From: Nocardioides currus
Lineage (GTDB): Bacteria; Actinomycetota; Actinomycetes; Propionibacteriales; Nocardioidaceae
DNA length: 64,000 bases
Assembly: GCF_003057875.1 (NCBI RefSeq)
Contig: NZ_PYXZ01000010.1
Span: 118,362-182,361 of the forward strand
Direction: 5' to 3'
How positions within the stretch are numbered: position 1 is the first letter of the stretch; every line of letters starts with the position of its first letter. The translations under genes and the position numbers were made by a program. Under the pieces are notes generated by a model. It searched no databases. It saw only the letters and a program-made list of their open reading frames with translations, and was not told where the DNA came from. This document shows, piece by piece, positions 21,975 to 31,020 of the stretch.

Positions 21975-23510
21975 ATGGACGTCACCTCACTCATGCGCCA
22001 GGCGGCGCGCCTCAACGCGTCGCGCATGGCGATCGCGACACACGACCGCACGCTGACCTTCTCCGAGGCGTGGGAGCGCGGCGTGCGGCTCGCCAACGCG
22101 CTCATCGACCTCGGTGTCGAGCCGGGCGACCGGGTCGCCGGCCTAGAGGACAACACCTTGGGCTGCGTCGACACCTACCTGGCCTGCGCCATCGCCGGCG
22201 CGACCCGGGTCCCGCTCTATGCGAAGAACTCGCGCTCGGCCCACCGGGACATGCTCGAGGGCACCGATTGCAAGGTCCTGGTCGCCGAGGCGGCCTACCG
22301 CGACGACGTCCTCGGCCTCGAGGACGAAGTGGCCTCGCTGACCGGCGTGGTCCTGCGCGACGAGAGCTACGAGGACTGGCTGGTTACCCAGAGCCCGGTC
22401 GACCCGGTGACCGAGATCGACCCTGACAGCTGGTATGTCATCCGGCACTCCGGCGGCACTACCGGACGACCTAAGGGAGTGGCCTACAGCTACCACGACT
22501 GGGTGCTGAACTGCCGGAACTGGACGCTGATGGCTCCCCGGCTGACCCGCAACAGCGTGATGGGTCATGCCGGCCCGGTCTCGCATGCCTCCGGCTACTT
22601 CTTCCTGCCCGCCTGGCTGGTCGGCGCGACCAATGTGATGTTCGGCGCGTTCGAGCCGGTGAAGGTGCTCGCCATGATGCGCGAGCACCGGGTGACCCAC
22701 ATGTTCGTTTCCCCGAGCCTGCTCTCGACTCTCGCACGCCACCCCGACGCGGCAAGGGACTGGCCGCACCTGGAGGCGCTGGTGGTCGGTGGGGCGCCGA
22801 TCGCGGACGCCACCGCGTTGCACGCCCGCGACGTCTTCGGCAACGTGCTCCACCAGGGATTCGGCCAGACCGAGGCAGTCCCGATCTCCAGCATGGGGCC
22901 CGAGGATTGGTTCGCCGAGATCGAGGGTTCGGAGCCGATGCGCTCTGCTGGCCGGGTGATGCCCTATGCCCAGGTGCGAATCGTCGGCGCAGACGGGGTG
23001 GAGGTGCCGCTCGGCGAGGACGGTGAGATCGTCGCCCAGGTCGAGGGGCAGATGCGGTCCTACTGGGGCGACCCAGAGCTCACGGCGACCCGCCTCAAGG
23101 ACGGTTGGATCTACACCCAGGACATCGGCTGCCTCGACACCAACGGCTTCCTGTACATCCGCGACCGGGTCGACGACATGATCGTCTCCGGCGGATTCAA
23201 CATCTGGCCCGCCGAGCTCGAGACGGTGCTGAGCGACCACCCGGCGGTTATCGAGGCCGCGGTCTTCGGCGTCCCGCACGAGCAGTGGGGCGAGACGCCG
23301 ATGGCCGTCGTCACCGTCACCGACCCCTCTGCCGTCACCGCCGAGGAGTTGGTCGCGCTCTGCAAGGAGCGGCTCGGGTCGTACAAGAAGCCGACCCGGA
23401 TCGAGATCACAACGGAGCCACTCCCGAAGACGCTGGTGGGCAAGGTCGCTCGGAAGGACCTGCGTGCACCCCATTGGGAGGGTCGCGAGCGCAAGGTCGG
23501 TGGCGTGTGA
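21975..23510 (+). CDS. Acyl-CoA synthetase (AMP-forming ligase)
   Basis: 511 residues with AGGAGAGAA before the ATG. It activates a carboxylic acid to its CoA ester with ATP. Core motifs are the phosphate loop HSGGTTGRPKGV (near residue 157), QGFGQTEA (near 295), YTQDIGCLDTNGFLYIRDRV and the C-terminal PKTLVGKVARKDL with the catalytic lysine. SGGFNIWPAELE is typical of fatty- and aromatic-acid ligases. It would provide the entry step for the operon's beta-oxidation enzymes. The substrate cannot be read from sequence; a cyclic or branched acid is possible. Confidence 0.88.
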   Translation: MDVTSLMRQAARLNASRMAIATHDRTLTFSEAWERGVRLANALIDLGVEPGDRVAGLEDNTLGCVDTYLACAIAGATRVPLYAKNSRSAHRDMLEGTDCKVLVAEAAYRDDVLGLEDEVASLTGVVLRDESYEDWLVTQSPVDPVTEIDPDSWYVIRHSGGTTGRPKGVAYSYHDWVLNCRNWTLMAPRLTRNSVMGHAGPVSHASGYFFLPAWLVGATNVMFGAFEPVKVLAMMREHRVTHMFVSPSLLSTLARHPDAARDWPHLEALVVGGAPIADATALHARDVFGNVLHQGFGQTEAVPISSMGPEDWFAEIEGSEPMRSAGRVMPYAQVRIVGADGVEVPLGEDGEIVAQVEGQMRSYWGDPELTATRLKDGWIYTQDIGCLDTNGFLYIRDRVDDMIVSGGFNIWPAELETVLSDHPAVIEAAVFGVPHEQWGETPMAVVTVTDPSAVTAEELVALCKERLGSYKKPTRIEITTEPLPKTLVGKVARKDLRAPHWEGRERKVGGV

Positions 23511-24001
23511 CGGCGCCGTCGGTCCACGAGGAGCCCAAGGCGACCGGTACGCCGGAATACGTCTACGCAGAGGACCTCATGCCGGACCAGGCCTGGGACC
23601 TCGGGTCGCACAGGCTCACCGAAGAGGAGATCGTCTCCTTCGCTCGGCAGTGGGATCCGCACTTCTTCCACATTGATCCGGAGCGGGCCGCTGCTGAGGG
23701 CCACTTCGGAGGCCTGATTGCGAGCGGTCTGCAGACGCTGGGCGTCTACCAACGACTGTGGGCTGAACAGTTGAGCGGCCACTTGCGCCTGATCGCGGGC
23801 GCGGGTCTTGACGACGTACGGTTCCGTCGTCCAGTGCGGCCCGGTGACCGGCTGACCGGGCGCAGTGCAGTGACCTCCGTCGACCTCGAACCGGCCCGTC
23901 GGCGGGGACGTGTCGGGCTGAGAGGTGCGTTGCGCAACCAGCACGGTGAGCCGGTGCTCGGCCTTGCCTCGTCGGTCTACGTCGAGATGAGGGTCGCGTG
24001 A
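23507..24001 (+). CDS. MaoC-like hydratase
   Basis: 164 residues from GTG 23507, overlapping the ligase stop (GTGA). Hot-dog fold hydratase: SFARQWDPHFFHIDPERAAA contains the Asp/His catalytic motif (DxxxxHxD type), followed by HFGGLIASGLQTLGVYQRL and VRFRRPVRPGDRLTGRS. Such R-hydratases hydrate enoyl-CoA esters, often with bulky substrates such as steroid or branched side chains. With the crotonase encoded just upstream the operon has two hydratases, hinting at two successive double-bond steps or different chain geometries. Confidence 0.85.
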   Translation: MTAPSVHEEPKATGTPEYVYAEDLMPDQAWDLGSHRLTEEEIVSFARQWDPHFFHIDPERAAAEGHFGGLIASGLQTLGVYQRLWAEQLSGHLRLIAGAGLDDVRFRRPVRPGDRLTGRSAVTSVDLEPARRRGRVGLRGALRNQHGEPVLGLASSVYVEMRVA

Positions 24002-24846
24002 GCGCGCCTGTTGCTGCCCCCCTGCGCGGGGTCAAGGTGGTCTCCCTCGCTGTCAACCTTCCTGGTCCGCTGGCCGTCGCCGAACTGGTCCGGCTGGGCG
24101 CCACCGCGACGAAGGTTGAGCCGCCGATGGGCGACCCACTGGCAGCGGTGGCGCCGAGCTGGTACGACGAGCTCGTTGCCGGGCTCGACGTTGTCACGGT
24201 CGACCTCAAGAGCGCGGACGGGACGCAAAAGCTGGCCGCGCTGCTGGAGGACTGCGACATCCTGGTGACCGCGCACCGGCCGTCCGCTCTCGCCCGGCTA
24301 AGACTGGACGCGATGATGCAGAACCGTGACCGCCTCGTGCATTTGGAGATCGTCGGCGGTGACGGAGACCTCGCCGAGGTTCCGGGCCACGACTTGACCT
24401 ATCAGGCCGCGCACGGCACGGTACTGCCGCCGCAGATGCCCTGCGTGCCGGTGGCCGACATCCTCGGCGCCGAGCGTGCGGTGACGGCGGCGCTCGGCGC
24501 GCTCCTGTCCCGGGCCCAGACCGGCGAGGGCGGTCGCGCGCGGGTCAGCCTCGACGCCGCTGCCCACGCGGCGGCCGGCGCCGTACGACACGGCCTGACC
24601 GGGCCGGGCGACCCGCTGGGGGGAGCACTGCCGCAGTACGGATTGCACCGCACCTCCGACGGTCACATCGCGGCAGGAGCGCTGGAACCTCACTTCGCAG
24701 AGCGTTTCCGGCATCACGTCGGGGAGTCGCCTGAGGAGATCGCCGACGCCTTCGCGCAGCACCCGACCGCCTACTGGGAGGCGCTCGGGATCGAGCACGA
24801 CATTCCCCTGGTCGGCGTACTTCCAGCCCGGCGCACCGACCGCTGA
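23998..24846 (+). CDS. CaiB/BaiF family III CoA-transferase (short form)
   Basis: 282 residues from GTG 23998 overlapping the previous stop. LRGVKVVSLAVNLPGPLAVA and LGATATKVEPPMGDPL are the family's N-terminal signature; PGHDLTYQAAHG contains the expected catalytic Asp. It is shorter than the usual ~400 residues because the C-terminal part is reduced, as in alpha-methylacyl-CoA racemase-like short members. It may move CoA between acids or epimerise a 2-methylacyl-CoA. The latter would suit branched-chain or steroid side-chain breakdown, an inference. Confidence 0.75.
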   Translation: MSAPVAAPLRGVKVVSLAVNLPGPLAVAELVRLGATATKVEPPMGDPLAAVAPSWYDELVAGLDVVTVDLKSADGTQKLAALLEDCDILVTAHRPSALARLRLDAMMQNRDRLVHLEIVGGDGDLAEVPGHDLTYQAAHGTVLPPQMPCVPVADILGAERAVTAALGALLSRAQTGEGGRARVSLDAAAHAAAGAVRHGLTGPGDPLGGALPQYGLHRTSDGHIAAGALEPHFAERFRHHVGESPEEIADAFAQHPTAYWEALGIEHDIPLVGVLPARRTDR

Positions 24847-24893
24847 CATCCGACCGCAGCCGCCCCCGTCCTGCGCATACTGAAAGGCTCACG

Positions 24894-26057
24894 ATGAGCG
24901 AACTGTTCCCCGACTACACCCCTGTCTGGGAGTCCTCGGACCACGTCCTGCTCCGCGACCACGCCCGCACCTTCCTCCGGCGCGAGGCAACGCCCAACCA
25001 GGAACGGTGGGCCGACCAGCACATGGTCGACAGGGAGTTCTGGAACGCGGCCGGCGCGGCCGGCCTGCTGTGCCTCGACGTACCGGAGGAGTACGGCGGC
25101 GGGGGCGGCAACTACGGTCACGAGGCCGTCGTGGTCGAAGAGATCGCCCTCGCTCAGGACACCTGCTGGGCCTTCCAGGTGCACTCGACGATCGTCTCGG
25201 CGTACATCGCCGCCTACGGCACCGAGGACCAGAAGCGGCGGTGGCTCCCCGACCTGGCTAGTGGCGAGAAGGTCATCGCTATCGCGATGACCGAGCCCGA
25301 CACCGGTTCCGACCTCCAGGCCGTGCGCACCACAGCGGTGCGAGAAGGTGACCACTACCGGATCAACGGCTCCAAGACCTTCATCACCAACGGCACCCAC
25401 GCCGACCTCGTCATCATCGTGGCCAAGACCGCCCCGGCCGAGCGGGCAAAGGGCATCTCCCTATTCGTCGCGGACGTGTCCGACGACACCCCCGGGTTCG
25501 CCCGGGGCAGGGTGCTGAAGAAGATCGGGCAGAACGGCACTGACACCCGCGAGCTGTTCTTCGACGACCTCCGCGTGCCCGCGGAGAACCTGCTCGGCGG
25601 CGCGGAGGGCCAGGGTTTCTTCCAGCTGATGAACCAGCTGCCCCGCGAGCGACTGATCATCGGCGTCAGCGGGATCGCGATGGCAGAGGCCGCTGTACTG
25701 GAGACCATCAAGTACGCGAAGCTGCGCCATGCCTTCGGACAGCCGATCATCGACTTCCAGAACAGCCGTTTCGAACTCGCCGAGTGCAAGGCCGAGGTAC
25801 TGGCCGCCAAGACGTTCATGGATCACTGCGTCCAGCGGGCGATCGACGGAAACCTTGACACCGAGACGGCATCCATGGCCAAGCTCTACGGATCGGAACG
25901 GCAGTGCGAGATCATCGACCGATGCCTCCAGTTGTTCGGCGGGTTCGGTTACATGCTCGAGGCACCGATCGCTCGAATGTACTCCGCAGCTCGGGTTCAG
26001 AAGATCTACGGCGGAGCCAACGAGATCATGAAACTGGTGGTGGGACGGGGGCTCTGA
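24894..26057 (+). CDS. Acyl-CoA dehydrogenase (long-chain/LCAD-like)
   Basis: 387 residues with GAAAGG before the ATG. FAD-dependent alpha,beta-dehydrogenation of an acyl-CoA. MTEPDTGSDLQAVRTTAVRE and FITNGTHADLVIIVAKT are the substrate/FAD motifs. The usual C-terminal EGT base is replaced by YGGANEIMK, and E252 in QLPRERLIIG takes the LCAD position of the catalytic base, so the fold is LCAD/isovaleryl-like. Last gene of the TetR-headed operon. Confidence 0.88.
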   Translation: MSELFPDYTPVWESSDHVLLRDHARTFLRREATPNQERWADQHMVDREFWNAAGAAGLLCLDVPEEYGGGGGNYGHEAVVVEEIALAQDTCWAFQVHSTIVSAYIAAYGTEDQKRRWLPDLASGEKVIAIAMTEPDTGSDLQAVRTTAVREGDHYRINGSKTFITNGTHADLVIIVAKTAPAERAKGISLFVADVSDDTPGFARGRVLKKIGQNGTDTRELFFDDLRVPAENLLGGAEGQGFFQLMNQLPRERLIIGVSGIAMAEAAVLETIKYAKLRHAFGQPIIDFQNSRFELAECKAEVLAAKTFMDHCVQRAIDGNLDTETASMAKLYGSERQCEIIDRCLQLFGGFGYMLEAPIARMYSAARVQKIYGGANEIMKLVVGRGL

Positions 26058-26281
26058 ACCCACGGTCAAGGGCCGCGCGGGAGATCGCGATGTCGTAACG
26101 ACCTCACCACGCACTTGATGGGCGTTGGGGTCCGGCTCGGCTGGCAGTCGTATCACGAGTCTCGGTGCATGCGCGTTGCCATTCCGGATCGGTCATCTGC
26201 AGCCAGGGGGCGGTGAGGTTCCCGGACGGCTCTGCCAGGCTCGTTTGTTTGCTGGTGTGACGGCTTCCTAGTGGTCGCCGG

Positions 26282-27523
26282 TCAAGCGGCCTTCGCCATC
26301 TGCTGTTTGGCGGCGGCGCTCTCGAGCAGGCGCTGCATGACGCGGCGCTTGCGCTTGTCGGCGGTCGTCATGGCGTAGAGCAGTTTGAGCTGCCCGGGCA
26401 GGTTGTTGGCGTTCGTGGTGGCGAGCCAGCCGTTGGGGAAGGACAGACGCACGACGCGGTGCCAGGCGCTGGAGACCTGCTGGTGGAGCGGGGCCTGGTG
26501 GTAGTTCAGGCCGTACTTGTCGAAGACCGCCATCACCTTCGGGGCGATCTCGGCATACCGGTTGCTCGGCAGGTCGGGGAAGAGGTGATGCTCGATCTGG
26601 AACGACAGGTTGCCGCTCATGATGTGCATCAGCTTGGAGCCGGAGATGTTGGCGGAGCCGAGCATCTGGCGCAGGTACCACTGGCCCCGGGTCTCGTCGT
26701 CGGGGATGGACTTCAGCTCGAAGGTCTCGACGCCCTCGGGGAGGTGGCCGCACATGATGACCGAGTGCGACCACAGGTTGCGCACGACGTTGGCGGTGAA
26801 GTTCGCTGCCAGGGCCGGGAGGAACGAGCCGGTCGGCAGTGCGAGGGCCGGGTTCACGACGTAGTCCTTGGTGGCCTGGCGCCGCACCTTGCGGAGGGTG
26901 CCCTCGAGCTTGCGGGTGAACTCCTCGCTGCGCTTGTCCTTGGGGACGCGCAGGTTGCGGCCGAGCTCGAGGTCGTAGATCGCGATGCCGTATTCGAAGA
27001 AGCACGCGTTGAGGAAATTCCACAGTGGCTGGCCCAGGTGCATCGGAACCCACCGCTGGTCCTCGTCGGCACGCATGATGCCGAACCCGAGGTCGTTGTC
27101 CTTGCCGACGATGTTCGTGTAGGTGTGGTGCGACTCGTTGTGGGTGTGCTTCCAGCCCTCAGCGGTCGAGGCGTTGTCCCACTCCCAGGTGGTCGAGTGG
27201 ATCTTCGGGTCACGCATCCAGTCCCACTGGCCGTGCATGACGTTGTGGCCGATCTCCATGTTGTCCAGGATCTTGGCGACCGAGAGCCCGATGGTGCCGG
27301 CGATCCAGGCCGGGGGGAAGGCGCTGACCAGCAGTGCCGCGCGGGAGGCCAGCTCGAGCTTGCGCTGCACGTCGACGACCTTGCGGATGTAGGCCGCGTC
27401 GCGCTCGCCTCGGGTGCCGAGGACGTCCTGGCGGATTGCGTCCAGCTCGGCACCGAGAGCCTCGATGTCCTCGGAGGTGAGATGCGCGACCGGGTTGTCG
27501 GCCTTCTTGGTGACGGCAGTCAT
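26282..27523 (-). CDS. Membrane fatty-acid desaturase (acyl-lipid/DesA3-like)
   Basis: 413 residues from ATG 27523 (MTAVTKKADNPVAH), chosen for the AAGGAAA just upstream. The three di-iron His boxes are intact: HNVMHGQWDW, HTHNESHHTYTN and QIEHHLFPDLP. Two hydrophobic segments around residues 70-90 and 225-260 span the membrane. The order and spacing match the FADS-type delta-9/linoleoyl-CoA-like desaturases of actinobacteria (mycobacterial DesA3 type), which need a ferredoxin or flavodoxin reductase; none is encoded beside it. Three inverted repeats lie upstream, suggesting tight regulation. Confidence 0.88.
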   Translation of the reverse strand: MTAVTKKADNPVAHLTSEDIEALGAELDAIRQDVLGTRGERDAAYIRKVVDVQRKLELASRAALLVSAFPPAWIAGTIGLSVAKILDNMEIGHNVMHGQWDWMRDPKIHSTTWEWDNASTAEGWKHTHNESHHTYTNIVGKDNDLGFGIMRADEDQRWVPMHLGQPLWNFLNACFFEYGIAIYDLELGRNLRVPKDKRSEEFTRKLEGTLRKVRRQATKDYVVNPALALPTGSFLPALAANFTANVVRNLWSHSVIMCGHLPEGVETFELKSIPDDETRGQWYLRQMLGSANISGSKLMHIMSGNLSFQIEHHLFPDLPSNRYAEIAPKVMAVFDKYGLNYHQAPLHQQVSSAWHRVVRLSFPNGWLATTNANNLPGQLKLLYAMTTADKRKRRVMQRLLESAAAKQQMAKAA

Positions 27524-27558
27524 GGGGGATTTCCTTGTCGTCCTTGTGAGACCTGTGG

Positions 27559-27576
27559 GGATAAGTGGTGTTATCC
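27559..27576. promoter_or_regulatory. Inverted repeat upstream of desaturase (GGATAA-N6-TTATCC)
   Basis: Perfect 6-bp arms with a 6-base spacer, 36-bases before the desaturase start. Suited to a dimeric regulator. Confidence 0.45.
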
Positions 27577-27584
27577 ATACTGTC

Positions 27585-27601
27585 GTTCGCATGGGACGAA
27601 C
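27585..27601. promoter_or_regulatory. Inverted repeat upstream of desaturase (GTTCG-N7-CGAAC)
   Basis: Arms GTTCG and CGAAC with a 7-base spacer. It shares its half-site sequence with the palindrome at 27637-27651, which suggests two sites for one protein. Confidence 0.4.
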
Positions 27602-27636
27602 ACATGTCGCAGTCGCGTGAATTTCGGGATCAGTAT

Positions 27637-27651
27637 TGTTCGAGCCGAACA
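27637..27651. promoter_or_regulatory. Palindrome TGTTCG-N3-CGAACA upstream of desaturase
   Basis: Perfect 6-bp arms. TetR-type fatty-acid regulators use palindromes of this form. It is not an actinobacterial SOS box, whose half-sites are in the opposite order (GAAC-N4-GTTC). Confidence 0.45.
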
Positions 27652-27658
27652 GTTCTGG

Positions 27659-28075
27659 TCAGGGCCCGGCGGCTTGAGTCTTTCGCTCCGAGGCGATGGC
27701 GATCAGGCCGCCGAGCAGCGCGACGTTCTTGAGGAGCTGGACCTGCTGCATCTTCCGGACGGCAGGGTCCTCGACCTTCCAGAACGCGTGTCCCGCGATC
27801 GTGGTCGGGACCAGGGAGCCGGCGATCACGGCGGCGGATGTCCGGGGGAGGACGCCGGCAGCGAGAGCGGCGCCGGCGAGTGTCTGAACGGCGGCGTTGC
27901 CGCGGACGACGAGCTCGTCGTCCTGGGGCAGTGGCAGGAACTGGCGCAGGGTCGCGAGGGTCGGTGCGGCCAGGTCGACCCGGCCGCCGGGGGTGCGGAC
28001 GGCGTCGTACCCGAGGGCGATGTAGGTGGTCCCGGTGAGGAGGTGGGCGAGTCGGCGTGCGGTCGTGCGGATCAT
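27659..28075 (-). CDS. DoxX-family small membrane protein
   Basis: 138 residues from ATG 28075, overlapping the upstream synthetase stop (ATGA). N-terminal RRLAHLLTGTTYIALGYDAV, VVRGNAAVQTLAGAALAAGV, RTSAAVIAGSLVPTTIAGHA and a last helix LLKNVALLGGLIAIASE give four membrane helices in the DoxX pattern. The family contributes to redox or quinone-linked processes in some bacteria; no catalytic residue can be claimed. Co-translated with acetoacetyl-CoA synthetase. Confidence 0.8.
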   Translation of the reverse strand: MIRTTARRLAHLLTGTTYIALGYDAVRTPGGRVDLAAPTLATLRQFLPLPQDDELVVRGNAAVQTLAGAALAAGVLPRTSAAVIAGSLVPTTIAGHAFWKVEDPAVRKMQQVQLLKNVALLGGLIAIASERKTQAAGP

Positions 28076-30063
28076 CGGTTCTCGCTGTTCGTCGTGGTGA
28101 GGCGGCTGAAGTCCTGGAAGCGGGCGAGCGCCTCGAAGTCGTCGACCGCGTCCTTGCTGGCGACCTTGTCCAGAGGGTGTCCCTGGATCAGGCGCTTGAC
28201 CGGGATCTCGAGCTTCTTGCCGGTGCGGGTGTGGGGGATCGCCGGCACCGCGATGACGTCGTCGGGGACGTGGCGGGGTGAGGCGCCCGCGCGGATCGCT
28301 CCCGTGACGTGGGAGACCAGGTCGTCGGTCAGCTCGATGCCGTCGGCGAGGACGACGAAGAGGACGAGCCAGTACCCGCCGTCGCCCAGCTCGGCACCGA
28401 TGACGAGGGACTCGCGGATTTCCGGAACCCGGTCCACGGTGGCGTAGATGTCGGCGCTGCCGAGGCGTACGCCGTGGCGGTTGAGCGTCGAGTCGGATCG
28501 GCCGGACACCACGAGGCTTCCGCGATCGGTGACCTCCATCCAGTCGCCGTGGCGCCACACTCCCGGGTAGGTCGAGAAGTAGCTGTCCCGGTATCGCTCC
28601 TCGTCCGGGTCGTTCCAGAAGAACACCGGCATCGACGGCATCGGGCGGGTGACGACCAGCTCGCCGACCTCGCCGACCACTGGTTCGCCGTCGGAGCTCC
28701 AGGACTCGAGGGCGACGCCCAGGTTCGGCGCCGAGATCTCGCCCGGCCAGACCGGGGTCGTCGGGGCGCTGCCCGCGAACCCGGCCACGACGTCGGTGCC
28801 GCCGGTGGTGGAGGCGAGCTGGATGTTCGCGCCGACGTGCTCGGCCACCCAGTGGTACGACGCCGCAGTGACCGGCGCTCCGGTGGCGCCGATCGTGCGG
28901 AGGCTGGACAGGTCGAGGTCGCGTCCGGGCCAGAGGTCCGCCTGCGCGCTGCCGAGCAGGTACCCGGGACTGACGCCGAGGAGGTGCGCGCGCTCGTCGG
29001 CGGCGATGCGCCACAGCCGGTCGGGGCCGGGGTGGGCCGGGCTGCCGTCGTACAGGACGACGGGTGCGCCGACCAGGAGGCCTGAGGCGACGAGGTTCCA
29101 CATCATCCAGTTGGTCGTGGTGTACCAGAACAGGGGGCGTCCGGGCCCGAGGTCCATGTGGAGACCGAGGGTCTTGAGGTGCTCGAGCAGGACACCGCCG
29201 TGGCCGTGGACGATGCCCTTCGGCACACCGGTCGTCCCCGAGGAGAAGAGCACCCAGAGCGGCGCGTCGAAGGTGAGTCGGTCGAACCGCGGCTCGCACA
29301 GGGCGTCGGTGACCTCGGCCCACGAAGTGGCGCCGGGTGGGGGCTCGAGGCCGAGGTTCGGGACGTGCACGACGGCCCGCAGCGTGGGCAGGGCGTCGCG
29401 CAGGGCGTCCACCTCCGCGCGCCGGTCGTGGGCCCGGCCGTTCCAGCGGTAGCCGTCGGCGGCGATGAGGACGGTCGGCTCGAGCTGGGCGAACCGGGTC
29501 GCGGCGCCGGCACCGGAGTAGTCCTGGGCGCAGGCGGACCAGATCGCGCCGATGCTCGCGGTGGCGAGGAAGGCGACGAGGGTGGGGGTGGTGTTTGGGA
29601 GGTAGCCGACCACGCGGGTGCCGGGCTCGACGCCTTGGTTGCGGAGCCAGCCCGCCACGGCGCCGACCTGCTGGCGCAGCTCGCGCCAGGTCGTCCGGGT
29701 GACGTCGCCGTCCTCGCCGATCGAGGTGACGGCGACGGAGTCTGCGAGCGCCGGGTCGAGCGCGTGGCGCAGGGCTTGCTCGGCGTAGTTGAGCCGTACG
29801 TCGGGGAACCACGTGGCCCCGGGCATCGCCTCGTCGGTGAGGACCCGGGCCGGGGAGCCGTCGGCCTGGACGTCGAAGAACGTCCAGACCGACGACCAGA
29901 ACCCGTCGAGGTCCTCGACGGACCAGGACCAGAGATCACGGTAGTCACTCAGGTCGCGGCCCGTGCGGGCCGTGGCGTCCTCGGCGAAGCGGGTGATCGC
30001 GGAGGACGCCACGGTGCTGGGGTCCGGCTGCCAGACCGGCGCCGGCTCGGTGGGTGCGGACAT
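28072..30063 (-). CDS. aacS: Acetoacetyl-CoA synthetase
   Basis: 663 residues, the full AacS length, beginning MSAPTEPAPVWQPDPSTV. It activates acetoacetate to acetoacetyl-CoA with ATP. Motifs: LPNTTPTLVAFLATASIGAI, the phosphate loop LFSSGTTGVPKGIVHGHGG, STTGGTDVVAGFAG, the hinge region VVSGRSDSTLNRHGVRLGS, and C-terminal HTRTGKKLEIPVKRL with the catalytic Lys. The LLEHLKTLGLHMDL segment is diagnostic of AacS rather than acetyl-CoA synthetase. Lies four bases after the dioxygenase gene in the same direction, so products of ring cleavage may yield acetoacetate (inference). Confidence 0.9.
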   Translation of the reverse strand: MSAPTEPAPVWQPDPSTVASSAITRFAEDATARTGRDLSDYRDLWSWSVEDLDGFWSSVWTFFDVQADGSPARVLTDEAMPGATWFPDVRLNYAEQALRHALDPALADSVAVTSIGEDGDVTRTTWRELRQQVGAVAGWLRNQGVEPGTRVVGYLPNTTPTLVAFLATASIGAIWSACAQDYSGAGAATRFAQLEPTVLIAADGYRWNGRAHDRRAEVDALRDALPTLRAVVHVPNLGLEPPPGATSWAEVTDALCEPRFDRLTFDAPLWVLFSSGTTGVPKGIVHGHGGVLLEHLKTLGLHMDLGPGRPLFWYTTTNWMMWNLVASGLLVGAPVVLYDGSPAHPGPDRLWRIAADERAHLLGVSPGYLLGSAQADLWPGRDLDLSSLRTIGATGAPVTAASYHWVAEHVGANIQLASTTGGTDVVAGFAGSAPTTPVWPGEISAPNLGVALESWSSDGEPVVGEVGELVVTRPMPSMPVFFWNDPDEERYRDSYFSTYPGVWRHGDWMEVTDRGSLVVSGRSDSTLNRHGVRLGSADIYATVDRVPEIRESLVIGAELGDGGYWLVLFVVLADGIELTDDLVSHVTGAIRAGASPRHVPDDVIAVPAIPHTRTGKKLEIPVKRLIQGHPLDKVASKDAVDDFEALARFQDFSRLTTTNSENR

Positions 30064-30067
30064 CGGT

Positions 30068-30997
30068 TCAGCCGGGCTGGTGGGCGCCGGTCATGAGCGC
30101 CCCGAGGTCCTCGGGGGCGAGGAACGACGGCGGCGGGGGCGGGCCCCAGTTGAAGAGGGACTTGGCGCCGTCCCAGACGCCGGGCTCCCACAGGGCGTCG
30201 TCGACGATGCAGTCGATGTCGGAGTAGTACTCGGAGAAGTTGCCGGCCGGGTCCTTGAGGTACCAGAAGAAGTTGGACCCGACGTGGTGGCGGCCCAGGC
30301 CCCAGACGTGGCGGCCGGGGTCCTTCTCGAGCATCGCGGTGGCGCCGCGGCCGATCTCGTCGACGTCGTCGACCTGCCACGAGGTGTGGTGCAGGAAGTT
30401 CAGCGGGGCCTGCTGCACCAGCACGTTGTGGTGGTCGGTCGAGCACCTCATGAACGCCGCGAGCCCGGGGACGGTGTCGCTGACCTTGAGCCCGATGCCG
30501 TCGGTGAAGAAGCGCTGAGTGGCCTCCTGGTCGGTCGACCCGATGACGACGTGGCCGAGCTTGCGCGGAGCGACCGGACCCTCGCGGAGGATGCCCGGTG
30601 CGCGGGTGCCCGCGCGTTCGATGCGCCCCGGGCCGTTGTACGGCGTGGGCTCGCTCTCCTGCACGATCCGCGGTGCGATCGAGACGACCGCACGGAAGCC
30701 GGCGATCGGCTCCTCGGTCACCAGGGCGTCGGCCGTTCGCTCGACGCCGAGGTCGAGCGCTCCCAGCTGGCGCTCGATCCGGTCGAGGTCGTCGGGGTCC
30801 TCGACCCCGATGCCGATCTCGAGCAGCCGCCGCTGCGGGGCGTGGGCGAGCTTGAACTGCTCGCCGCCGTCGGCGGTGGCGAACGCCGGTCGAGATCCGC
30901 CGCCGACGGGCGTGAGGCCGAAGTCGGTGTAGTAGGCAGCGGTCTCCTCGACGTTCGGGACGCCGACGGTGATGGAGGTGAGGCGGTGCAGTGCCAT
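30068..30997 (-). CDS. Extradiol ring-cleavage dioxygenase (VOC family)
   Basis: 309 residues from ATG 30997. Two tandem VOC halves (ITVGVPNVEETAAYYTDFGL and KLGHVVIGSTDQEATQRFFT). Metal ligands by alignment are H149 (LGHVVIG), H204 (LHHTSWQVDD) and E256 (NFSEYYSDID), the 2-His-1-Glu Fe(II) site of catechol 2,3-dioxygenase/BphC-type enzymes. It cleaves a catechol next to one hydroxyl. The downstream FAH-type hydrolase and the TfdB-like hydroxylase in the same leftward series complete a hydroxylation, cleavage and hydrolysis sequence. Confidence 0.85.
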   Translation of the reverse strand: MALHRLTSITVGVPNVEETAAYYTDFGLTPVGGGSRPAFATADGGEQFKLAHAPQRRLLEIGIGVEDPDDLDRIERQLGALDLGVERTADALVTEEPIAGFRAVVSIAPRIVQESEPTPYNGPGRIERAGTRAPGILREGPVAPRKLGHVVIGSTDQEATQRFFTDGIGLKVSDTVPGLAAFMRCSTDHHNVLVQQAPLNFLHHTSWQVDDVDEIGRGATAMLEKDPGRHVWGLGRHHVGSNFFWYLKDPAGNFSEYYSDIDCIVDDALWEPGVWDGAKSLFNWGPPPPPSFLAPEDLGALMTGAHQPG

Positions 30998-31020
30998 GGT
31001 GGGTTCTCCGTTCCGGTTGT

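Noticed and set aside
26200..26281. Possible IS end (GGCTCTGCCAGGCTCG near the desaturase stop)
   Set aside because: Faint likeness to ISL3-type ends only; no partner repeat or transposase fragment found.
27637..27651. SOS (LexA) box near the desaturase
   Set aside because: Half-sites are in reversed order compared with the actinobacterial GAAC-N4-GTTC box.
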